Assembly (NCBI RefSeq): GCF_030867145.1
Contig: NC_134434.1
Span: 2,728,001-2,792,000, forward strand
Direction: 5' to 3'
DNA length: 64,000 nt
Source of the DNA: Opisthocomus hoazin
Taxonomy: Eukaryota; Chordata; Aves; Opisthocomiformes; Opisthocomidae
Every line of letters starts with the position of its first letter. Position 1 is the stretch's first letter. The notes under the pieces are model-generated. The model ran no database searches and had not been told where the DNA came from. It worked only from the letters and a program-made list of their open reading frames with translations. Positions 12,601-24,600 of this stretch are shown in pieces. The position numbers were made by a program, and so were the translations under genes.

Positions 12601-15600
12601 ATGAAAGGGAACAGGACGTGTGGAGGGGGAGGCAGCCCCGCACTCTTTAACTTGTGTCCTCTGCCTGGGACCTGCATCAGACAAGTGACCTCACATATCT
12701 GTGGGAAACACTTTTTAACACCCCTGTCTACAAGAGAGAATGAAAAATTTTAAGTCTGTATTAAAGAGTGAAGTGGGCGGAAAAAAAACAAACCAGGAAA
12801 AGCTGTAGTGTCCATCGATTTTCAGTTCTTCCCTGATCACAATGTGAGTTACTTTTTTAGAGTCTGTTATGTTGAACTTTTGACCTGTCCTGATTTAGCA
12901 CCTTTTCAGGACCCTTTGTGAAACAGGCTGCTATCTAATGGGTCACACTTTAAATTATCTTCTGCTACTTGAATAGAAGGTATTCAAGAATAACTCTTAC
13001 CCTTTAGATCCACGCCTGGCCTGAAATCGAATGTGCTTTCCAACGCAGGCAGACTTTGATCCCTGTAGGCTCATCACAGATGCTTGTTCTCTCATGAGAA
13101 GAGGCGCACAGGAGTATCTTTTCTTCTGCTCTGTTGGACACAGGAGCATGATATTATCTCACCTTCTGTAGGAGCAGGATCATTACACAGTGTAAGGGGA
13201 GAGTAGGAACTGACTACGTGGCTCCCATTTTATCACAGCCTTGTTTGAGCTCACGCTTAGACAAATGGCAGCTGAATACATATTATCCAGTCTTGAATAA
13301 TTTCTCGATGGAGACTGAAGACTTTCAACAGAGGAAGGGGGATATCTGGAGGGCATCAAGGCAATTTGTGGGAACACTCTGTTTTAGCAAATAAGGGAGC
13401 AGTTGGTGTGATATCCCTTTCCTGGGAGCCTGTATGTGTGATGCTGACTCATTGTTCTCCTACACTTCAGGCACTGAGCAGATGTTTTCTCACGGGACAG
13501 CTGACATCATCCTTGAGGCCTGCACAGATTTTTGGGACGGTACCGATATCTACCCCCTCTCTGGCTCTGACAGGTGGGCAGCTTTGTCATTTGGTGCATT
13601 CAGGAGCTGCAGATAAACTGCAGAGGGAACCTAGTCACTCTTTGGTAAAATTCCCTTTAGTGATGCTTGTTAAGTTATTTAACAGAAACTTCAAGTAGGT
13701 TATGAACATGAGCTGTCTGTATTTATAATATAACAGCAGTGTAAGAGATTAGATAGCAACAAACAATATGTTGGACTCTAAGACTAAGCCACTTCTTACT
13801 GTATCTGTAAACATATTAGCCTCTTACAAGCAGACTCTGACCGTACTATGTAGCAGGACTGTGAATTATAATCAAGTCATATGCTGGTGGCAGAGACTTT
13901 CTTTTTGTTGTTCATGACAAATGCCTTGTCTTACATGAACTGCAGTGTGATCAATTCTACCTGCTGTTGACAGCTTCAAACCAGTCCACCACAATGCATC
14001 ACACCTGCTTAGTCCTGCTGCAATATCTGCCAGTGTCTATTGCATTTTCATCTAAAGGCTAAATTTCTCTCCCTGCTGGCAAAGCAGACCAGTAATGTTT
14101 AGTTTCATTGAATAGCAGCACGTTGTTCTTGTAAGTCTGCTTATCCTCAGGTGTAAGAAAACTCCCGCTGGTCCTTTCTGGAATATTATCAGCTTAGAAG
14201 TCAATGAAAAATCCCTTGTATAGTCTTAATTTGTTACCTTTGTGAGTTCAACATAGAGAAGGAACTTTACACTATTTCAGTGACTGAATATTGCCTAAAT
14301 GGACACTTCACATACACCTGCTGAGACCCAAACTCTGAAAGGGGATAGAAGAAAAGTCTTTTAGTGTAACTATGTCTGCCATAGATACTATTGTCAGAGT
14401 TGTCAGTTCCTTCCTTGGTGTTTATCTCCCTACAGATAAATTCTTTCTGATGGCTTAAGCTTCTGCTGTCATGCAGTTAACTTCCTTGGAGTCAACGGGC
14501 AGCCATATAGAGCATATTACATTAATAAGTGTATTCAAAGAATACTGTGTTCATACTCATCAATCTGTCTGATAAACAAACAGAAACGTTCACCACTGCC
14601 ACTGTTGGAATATGTGGTTTTGTTGCCTTGTAGTGCCTGCAGCTTAGAGAACGCAGGAACAGGAAGGAAAGGTTTTTTCAGAGTCTCTGACCACTCCTCA
14701 TGCAATACATTTTTCCAAATACCCAACTGATGATTTCTACATTGAACTACAGTGTACGCTGTCAGAAATGCAGCATGTTTCTGCTAACGTAGTCTGTCTT
14801 TTGTCTCTTCCACACAGGAAGAAAGTGTTAGATTTCTACCAGCGAGCCTGCCTCTCAGGATACTGCTCTGCCTTTGCATACAAGCCAATGCATTGTGCCT
14901 TGTCCTCCCAGCTCAACGGCAAGTGCATAGAACTGGTGCAGGTCCCTGGGCAGAGTGCTATCTTCACATGCTGTGATCTCCCTGGGACAACCCCCATCAA
15001 ACAGAGCAGTCGGAGGAATAGCTGGAGCTCAGATGGTATGTGTCTTCTGTGCTGTCTATAATAAGGTCTGCTGCTGGGCCTGGTGCTTGCTTTCTGATCA
15101 GTCTAGAGCTGTAAGAACACTGTTATTCAGAGTAGCAGATGGAAATTGAGAACTAAGGGTTTTTGGAGTAGATGCATTTCCAGAGGAAGTAATGATGTAG
15201 CAGCTGGTAGGTATGTTTCTAGTTAAGTTACTGAAGCTTGCAGAGAAATTCTTCTACTTGTGGGAAGTCTGTTTCTTAAAGCAGGCAACTGAGAGTCAAG
15301 ACTTCTGGGTATTTCGATGCTTGATTGGCTGTCTAATTTTACAGAAATCATATATGTGGGTATTGCAAAGGAATTAACTGTACGGTGGTAGGTGACCATT
15401 CTCCCTTGGTGGATTTTGTTGCTGTGCTGAAGGAACTGATTCCCACTAGATGAACTGTACATCTCCTCCAGAACAGCAGTGGAAACTGAGAAATAGGCAC
15501 ATACCATTACAAAACTCCAGGAGGCTCTTTTGGAAAACCAGTCTTAATCTCTGCCTTGGTCTCCCATTCTGTAAAATGTGAATAATGGTGTTTCCAACAT

Positions 15601-18600
15601 CTGGGAGGCAGTTGGGACTGAGTGTTTTCAAAACACTTTTCAGTCCCATCTGTGGCAAGCTTTACAACTGTATGAAGTGTTTTATTATTTTGTTCCTCAT
15701 GCTGCATCCAGCTCCAGTTCACCACAGGCTGATCTGGTCATGGTGGGAGGAACCCTGCCAAAGAGCCTTTGCAGGCTCTTTGGGAGTGCCTGCAATGTCA
15801 CTGGAGGGAACATGATCCAGTTCCTTCGCATCAGCCCCTCGTACTCTGATGCCACTCTGCCTGAGCCAGACTCGCCACGTTGTTTAAGCACAGTACAACG
15901 TGTTTAAAATGCACATGTGAACATTACGCAGCATACATCCTTTACCTTTCTGCCCCAGTTCCTTGTGACTGATCCCTGTCTTCTGTTTTGTCTTTTTCCT
16001 TTCCGTGCCTGCTGTTTCACGTTTGTATTCTTGGTCACATACATGGGGATGTCCTGAAACCGCTTCTGTGATTGGGCATGCTGGGACAAATGGATGTCTC
16101 TGCATCTTGCCTCCTGTATATGTGTGTGTGTATCTGCATGTTTCTGTGTACTCTGTCCTTGGATGTTATGTTGGTGGCCTGTCCCGCCGTGTGTACTTTG
16201 TCTGATGGACATGTGGCCCCTTGTGTCTCAATGTCATTGCGTGTTGTTTGCATGCCTGAAGAAGGGATTGGGGAAGTGATGGAGAAGGAAGACTGTATCC
16301 AGGCTCTGAGCGGACAGATCTTCATGGGAATGGTCTCATCTCAGTATCAGGCCCGTCTTGACATTGTCCGCCTCATTGATGGATTGGTCAATGCCTGCAT
16401 TCGTTTTGTCTACTTCTCCCTGGAAGATGAGCTCAAAAGCAAGGTAAGCTGTCTTTGCTGAACCCCCTGAACTTGCATGTCCCCTGGTTGTCTGACTGGA
16501 GAGTTTAGCTCCAGTGCGATCTAAGGTTAATCTGATTCAGCTAATGGGTCCAGAAGGTACTTACGCTCCAACATGGCATTGGTCTGCAATACTCCGGCCT
16601 GGACAGCTACACTAAAGTCTTTTTTTCTGTTCACCTACAGGTGTTTGCTGAGAAGATGGGTCTTGAGACCGGCTGGAATTGCCACATATCTTTAACACCT
16701 AATGGTGATGTGCCTGGCTCAGAGATCCCTCCCTCTAGCCCCAGCCACGCTGGCTCTCTGCACGATGACCTACATCAGGGTGAGAGAACTGCGCCTAAGC
16801 CACTTTGAATGCCACGTGTTTCCTGGATGGTTCTTTTAAACCCATTCATAGGTTCCTGTGTCCTCACCAGATACCTGATCCCTCAGTGCTTTGAGCACAA
16901 AACTGGATGGGCCTGAGGGGTGTGTGTGTGAGCGAGAGAGCCTTACATATATAGCCTTTCTACCATGTTGGTACCACAGTTGTTGGAAACAATCATTCTT
17001 CTGTGCACCAGCTGCCATGATTTTACAACTGCTCATTAGTGCTTTTGGTTCTTGCTGGGGCCCTGGTCAAGGTGCATTACTCTCTGCTTACTTCAGGTGG
17101 GATTTCTTTACTCTCTGCTTCCCCTAGAAGAGAGTAAAGAAATTCCCCTAGAAGAACAGAGTGAGCAGAACAGATAAACTATCATGTCTCAAAAGAGCAG
17201 AGACTAGGCTCACATATCTACCTCTGAGCAGATTAGTCATCTGAAAATACTGCATTTTAGATGACTGAGTGGGATCTAAGTGTTGCTAACCTAGAAAATC
17301 AGGCCTCACGTTTCCTGGCTTCTGCAGCGCCACGTGAATATACCATGTGGGTGGCACAGGGGTGACAGAGGCAGGTTTGTGCTTGTTGTTTATGCTGCTT
17401 CTCTCTGCTCCAGTTTCTCGAGATGATGTGGAGGGGCTTCTGCTGATGGAAGAGGAAGGGCACTCAGATCTCATCAGCTTTCAGCCAACAGACAGCGATA
17501 TCCCCAGCTTCCTGGAGGACTGTAACAGGGTGAGGCCCCTTTCCCTACACACTTCTGTGGTTGTCACGGCCAGTAGTATCACCTCGTTACTCCCAGAGAG
17601 AATTCCTCTTTGAAGCAGACTGATTGACTGGTTTGCGTTGCAGCTCCTGATTTCCCCCACCCTCTTCCAGCTTTGTATCTGGAGCCTGGGAAGTTTGGGA
17701 TTGTCACAGTTAATTGCTTTTGCTGAGCAGGTCTTTTTTTTTTTTTGGAGTTCCGGAACAGAGATGACCACACATGGGGTAGCCTTGAGGGCCACATCTC
17801 AGGCTATCTGGGTCCCCTTCCCATGTACTGGGCAGGAAGTTGGAAGATCCCCACATTCCATGCAGACAGAAGAAACTTTATTTCTCCTCAAGCTGTGAGC
17901 CATGGCTGGTGCTGCCCAGCAGCCAGCCTGTGGGACAAACTCTTCCTGCCTCATAAAGAACTCAAATGCGCTCAGCAGAGGTCACAGAAGATCAGAGATG
18001 GATGCAGATTTAAAAAAAACACAACTTTTAGGCCTGGTTTTAGAAAGCAAGAACCCTTCCCCTTGCTGTGTATTGATGTGGCTGCAATTGAAATAGATCT
18101 AGTTGCTGGGAGACAGCACATAGTCTCTAACTAGATTCTCCGCATGAGTAAAAAGTCCTTAGAAATCCTTGAGCACAGGTTTATCTTGCTGATCTTACAA
18201 ACCCTGAGGGCAAGCACAGACAGCTTGACGTGTCAGTGTAGAACTTTCACAGAAGACTTTTTACAGTGGCTTGATAAAGCCAGCTTCTGTCTGCAGGGAC
18301 ATCAATTTGTATCTGATCTTGAAGTTGCATAATTCTGGGAATCATAATTCTCATTTCAGCAGTTCCTGCTGAAATGCCTCTCCTTCACGCACACACACCA
18401 CACACTCCCCTGCTTAGTCTCTTTTTTCTCTTTCAGGCCAAACTGCCACGGGGGATCCACCAGGTGAGACCTCACCTGCAGAACATAGACAATGTGCCTT
18501 TGCTGGTGCCCCTCTTCACAGACTGCACCCCAGAAAGTAAGTGGCACAGAACCTGGGTCTGTCCTGCTACTGCCCATGAATACCTTCCCCATCCATTTGC

Positions 18601-21600
18601 TCTGACTTTCCTGGGTGTGGATGTGGGTGAAGGAAAGGGGATACAGTCCAGAAGCCTAGAGGGGCATTTTGATATTAACAACCCTCTATTGCTACCTGTG
18701 GAAAGCCAGGTGTTAACTTCATTTTAATGCAGCTGTTCCCTAGCTACAGAATTGGGCTAAGAACCACTCCTTGCAATTTACATTTGTAAGAGACACAAAA
18801 GCAAACATCCAAAATGCTACTGCCTTTTATTAAATAAGCATTATCAGTGTGCTAGGAGACTTTGATCTCTGCTTTCAGCCCTCACTGCCTTATATAACTC
18901 GGAAATCACTTCCCAGAAGAATTTTCCTCTGGCAGTTGCTGTTAACACTTTCTGATGCGTTGCAGTTTTTGATTGCAGAGACCAGAAAGGACAAAATTTC
19001 TTCATCTCTCTTAGAGATGGTGTCATCTAAGAAAGTGACTGAGTGCTCAGCTGGCTAATACCTGTCCAGTCTAGAGTAAAAGTGATAAGCGTCATTATGA
19101 TTTGGCATTTTAGGTACCTCTGGGCACAGTTTACAGGGTGCCAGTGAGAACCAGTTACAGCCCAGTTTGCGTAAGCAGTCAGTGCCCAATAGATTTCCTT
19201 TCTCTTTTTGACAGAAGTGGCAATTCCCCACTTTGTCTAAATCCTCGCTGTGCTGCAGATCTGGGTGCACCAGTCATTTAGCTAAGTTGTTTACACAGGA
19301 ATCTGCAGAGGGTGGGTTTTGTTGGTTTTTTTTTTGCCTGGAGCATTCTAGAAAATTCATATACACACAGGGCACTGTTCACAGAGCTACAGAAGAAAAA
19401 TTGGATCAAACAGCAGCTTTGATTTAGAGGCCCCAGCAGGGTGTTGATAAAAAGACTGATGAAGGTGGAAGTGCAGGAACAGGGACTGGCTCTGAGTATG
19501 GCTAAGTGTGGCACTGCTTTTAGAGTGGTTTGTTGTATTCGTGCTGTTCCTTTACACTTGGAACAGTAGTGATGTGCTGCTAAGCAGAATTTAAAAGTGT
19601 GTATTTATCTGAGGTTTGAGTTATTTAGGTTTATTTAATTTCTGCTGTTTTCTAACACGACCATTTCATGCTGAAGCCATCTGTATTATATAGCCAGGCT
19701 ATATCTACAGCTCTGGTCTGAAAGAGATGTGCTAGAGATGCAAATCACTGGGTGACAGTTCTGTGAATCACAGCTCGGTTCCCGCAGGAGGGAGATATAC
19801 AGGGCACTTGGACTACAATTAATTAGCTATTTAATTGCGTGCTTTGACATTGGATCTCAGTATATACAACTGATAAATATCAGTTGGGGTAATTATGAAA
19901 GATCTGATTGCTTGTTATCCAGACTGGAAAGGGTGTGTGAAACCCTGCATCTTTGTGTGCATAACAAGGTATGTTTCTCTGTTTCTCCTGCTGTCCCTTT
20001 GCAGCCATGTGTGAGATGATCAAGATCATGCAGGAGTATGGGGAGGTGACTTGCTGTCTGGGGAGCTCTGCCAACCTCCGGAACAGCTGCCTCTTCCTGC
20101 AGAGTGATATCAGGTGGGCCAGGATCCAGACTCCTCCAGCTGCCTTTGACTTGAGCTTAGCAAGTGCCCAGCCATGGGTCACACCAGACCTGGGGATTGT
20201 GCAGGGGGATGCTCACAATTGCTCTGTCCGTTGTTAGCTGCATTTGTCTTCGTAAGGGAGATTTGGGTGCTATTGAATGGGATGACTAGTTTGATCCCTT
20301 GACACAGAGATACTTCCTTTCAGAGATGCTCTTGCATGCTGAACTATTGTGCACTGACTGGCATTACAGATGCTCCTCACTGAGGGAAAGAGTGGAAATG
20401 CCCCTCTGGATCAGCCGGTTTGTTGACCTTGAGCCACAAACCCAAATATGTTCATTATTTCTCTAGCAATAACTAAAAGTCTAGGGACATTGATCCTAAA
20501 TTCATGTCACAGCTCAGGACTTCTCTACCAGCAAGGTAGATAGAGGTGGCGTGGCACAGCACAGCATGACTTTACGAGCTGGACTGCTGTGAAACAAAGC
20601 TTTTCCTCCGGGATGCGGACTTTTGCTAATGGTCCTGTGTTGTCCTTGCAGTATAGCACTGGACCCTCTCTACCCATCTCGCTGCTCCTGGGAGACTTTT
20701 GGCTATGCCACCAGCACCACCATGACTCATGTCTCTGATGAGCTCACTCCACTGCAGCTCTCAGGGCAGCTCAACAGCCTGCCTTGCTCCATGTCCTTCC
20801 GCCAAGAAGAGAGTACCAGCATCATCAGGCTTATAGAGCAGGTAAGCCAGGCATATCCCCTCTAGTACTCTCTCCTCTGCCTGCAGCTCACGAAGAGCAA
20901 AGCCAGGAGCTCATGTGAGCGTTCTGGTTGAGTTGCCCACAGTAAGCTGCCAGCATTAGCTTTGCTTATGTCTCTTGTCCTGTTCGGGAAGCACAGCAGA
21001 GATACTCTTCCTGCCTGGCTGTACTGGTCTGAGGTGTAGGAGGTGGTTTGGGAATGGTGCCCTGTGGCAACAGAACATCAATATTGTTCAACTGGATAAA
21101 GTATAAACTTGCAGGGGTCCCTAGCCAGACAACAACGCAGTGCTACGGAGAAGTGTTACTCCAGAAAAGCCAGGAGTTTTAAACAAACTTACCCCTTGGC
21201 TAAATTCTGCCTTTCCCTCACAACCTCTACATCTAGGCAGGAGAATTTCTCCTGTTGCTTACAAAATGTCCGGATCCTCTCCGCTCCCACTTCCCCTGCA
21301 GGCCACACGTTCTGTCCCTGCCTGCCAATAATTGCTCTTGGCTGATAACTGCTCCCATCACAGCAAGGGCTCTGAGGGCTTGTGCTTCCTTCCAGGCCAG
21401 GCATGCAACATATGGGATCCGCAAGTGTTTCCTCTTCCTGCTGCAGTGCCAGCTGACCTTGGTTGTCATTCAGGTGAGTCCTGGCCTGGGTGGGGACAGC
21501 ATCTAACTCAGAGGACAGCAGTGCTAGCGTGGATATGGGTGGCTGCAGTGGGGCAGCCTTGCAAGAGAGGAAGGTGGCCTTCAGTCAGGCTTACACAGCA

Positions 21601-24600
21601 CATTTGGGGGAGTTACAGATAGAGACTATGTGATCTCAGCCTGCTCCTTGACCCTGCTACAGAGGTTTCTTTTCAACTCCTTTTTTGCTGGAGAAAAGCA
21701 TCCTCTGCAGCACCTGCCCCAGCAGCCTGGAACATGTGGAGTGGCCGCCTAGTTACCAGCTCAGCCCAGTGTTTTGGGGGAGGACAGTGGCATCTTGGGT
21801 AACAAGACTGTCCTAGCACTACTCATGCTTTTCACTCTGGGTTGTTCCTGTGCAGTTCCTCTCCTGTCTGGTGCAGCTGCCCCCCATCCTCAGTACCACA
21901 GACATCGTGTGGCTCTCCTGTTTCTGCTACCCACTGCTCAGGTGAGTCTGTTGGATAGGGTGGAATCTCCTGCCTCCCACCCACAGGATGCACAGATCAG
22001 TCCGCCAGCCTCACTGTGTCCATGTTAAAAGAAAGCTGACATCACTCACAGCATGCTAAGAAAGCTGCAAGGATTCTTCCAAGCACCTGCTTTGAAAAGA
22101 TGCTTGGAAACACAGATAGGAGCATTTGTGTACTGCTGTGTTAGCCCTGCCTGCTGCCTGGGAGCTGCTATTATCTTGTGGCTTGAACCTCCAGCTGAAA
22201 ATAGTCTTTTAATCCTGATACTGTTGGACTGGACACACTGGCTGGAGCCTAGGGTGTCAGGCAGAGGCCAAGGCACCATGGGTGAGTTTTTCTCCATCAC
22301 ACATTTGGAGGTCACCTCTCTGCCTGTCTGCAGCTGCTGTGAATGATACCTTTTACAGCATGTGCTTATGACAGTGACCAGATAAGTGCTAACGCTCAAA
22401 GCAGTCTAACAAGGTTATTTGGGTTCAAATGTTAGGCATAGATGAAAAAGCAATAATTCTGGTGCCTGAAGTTGTTACTGAGAGACTAACTTACCTTTTT
22501 TCCAGCATTTCACTCCTGGGCAAGCCTCCTCACAGCTCCATCATGACCATGGCAACAGGAAAAAACTTGACTTCCATTCCCAAGAAGGTAGGTGGCCCAT
22601 CAGATTAAGATTGTTCACACATTTTTCTCTTCTGCTTTATCCCCAGTGTTGATGCATAGCTGAGGCCCTGTTCCTTCCCAGGTCCCTTGGTAAATTGATC
22701 CGTGGTATGAGCCATGCTGTCCAAAAGCCTGGCATGGACAGGAAAGAAATCCCTTAGTGCCAGCGTGCTCACAGGGCAGATCCACAGTGCAGCATCCCAT
22801 CTGTACTACAGCTTGTCTTTTGCAGCCATTGATTCCCTGATGGTTCATGTGGCAGAGGTTGGGCCAGTGACATGTCATCCTCCTGCCTCTCTCATTCACA
22901 GACTCAGCACTACTTCCTGTTCTGCTTCCTGCTGAAATTCAGCCTGACCATCTGCTCCTGCCTCATCTGCTTCGGGTTCACACTGCATGAGTCCTGCAAA
23001 GAGGTGAACACCACCAGCCTCAATCTCACAGCCTGCTCCTCCATCATGCTGCACAGGTGAGGAACTGAGCTTGGCACCCCCCTCCCCTCACCCTGTTGCT
23101 CTTGCCCTTCCCAGGTAGGGCTGATTCCCTCTCTAGCAAGCCTCAGACCTTTGCATGATCCAGCTATAATGGCTATACAGAGGGCCGAGTGCTCTCCCTA
23201 TAGCCTTGGCAATTGCATCTTTGCTCACTGTTACCTCATTGTAGTAGGACAGCCTGACTCCAAGCTCACACTTAGCTCCCTCAGCTGTCAGAGAATAACA
23301 TGGCCCCAACAGGAACAGGTCAGACAGCAAGTCCCTACTGTTGACTTCTTCCCTGTGTCCTCTCATTTACTAGCAATGCTGATGGTGCTCCTGACTGGTT
23401 TGGGACATTTTCCAACGCTCTTCTTGTAGCCCAGAAGCTCACAGCTGGCCTGATTGTTTTACACACAGGTAAGTCCCTGTTCCCAGACCCCCACCTTCCC
23501 CCACTCTGGCAGAAAACTTGCATCCTTTGCCTCCTATGCTGGGGCAGAAATTCCCTGGTAGAAGCAGACCCTGCAGTGGTCTCTCAGCACAGGCATAAAG
23601 CCCACTGTCTTCCTAAACATTGCCCTAGCAGATTGCAGGCAGCACCTTCAGAGCTGATTCTGCCTCCTACCAGGCTGGTGAAGTGCTGGTTCCTTTCCAG
23701 TTCCTTTCCAGTCTCACCTAAGAGCAGCGTCCATCTTTGCCTTCTTGAAAATCAGCTAGCAACATCCCATAGCTCGCCTGCTGCCATTTTGTGCAGCACC
23801 TTCTTTCCTTCCCCACAAACAGCACTAATGCAGCTGTGACTACCCTGGAAGCCTTTTTAAACCCTCTGGAGGGGCAGGGAGCCAGCCGCTGGCTGACCCT
23901 CATCACCTGTGCATGGTTGCCTGGCAGAGTAGGTCCAGCTGCTCTCTGACAACCTTAAAGGGTCTCTGCTCCCTTTCCACCATGTCATGTGGTGCTGCAC
24001 CTTGGTGCCAGGCAGTGTGTTGCATGTGGAGATGTGCAGGGTGTGCAGGCCAACAGAAACGCTTCCTGATTTCAGAGGCAGCCCTACTTTGGAGAGAGGT
24101 AGTCTGCATTACTGTTTTACGTCCTTCAGACCACTGAGACTGGCAGGTGGGAAGTGCTGTTCTGAAGAGCCCAATCAAAAGCTGAGCAAATGCTCTGTCC
24201 TGTGCAGACAGCTCTGGGTCTCTGGCTGAATATCTTTCTCTGGGCTGGAGCTTTCCACTGGTGCAGGCCTGCAGTGACCCAAAGACAAGGGCAACACTCA
24301 TCCCCCCGCCCCACCCCGCTCCCTAGTTCTGGTCCTTTGCCTGATGTGTTTTAGCATGCCAGGCTGCGAACCAACCTTGGCATCCCCACAGTGAGTAATC
24401 CTGTGCAGTACTGCCGCTGCGCTCCCCCCTGCCCTGCGTATCTGGGAACTTGGATTTGCTGTGGGGAGGCTACAAGGATGGTGAGGGGACTGGAGCATCT
24501 CCCCTACGAGGAGAGGTTGAGGGAACTGGGCTTGTTCAGCCTGAAGAAGAGAAGGCTGCGAGGGGACCTTATAAATGCCGACAAATATCTGAAGGGTGGG

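Larger units (their letters stand above)
9490..13470 (+). other. TMEM94: TMEM94 introns 8 and 9
   Basis: Apart from exon 9 (10227-10400) and a probable MIR relic near 9866, the 3.1 kb intron 10401-13470 shows no exon, repeat or structure I can name. Confidence 0.75.
13574..20004 (+). other. TMEM94: TMEM94 introns 10-15
   Basis: Introns 13574-14817, 15036-16261, 16780-17413, 17530-18436 and 18537-20004 exceed 300 nt. Besides the MIR relic at 15540, the (TG)n at 16116 and the T-run at 17734, nothing is recognised. Confidence 0.75.
20114..23373 (+). other. TMEM94: TMEM94 introns 16-21
   Basis: Six short introns of about 300-560 nt, unique-looking, no repeat recognised. Intron length falls and GC content rises here relative to the left part of the gene. 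Confidence 0.75.

Noticed and set aside
17734..17760. The T-run as the acceptor tract of an extra TMEM94 exon
   Set aside because: The sequence after it gives no family-like peptide, and the neighbouring exons already join in phase.
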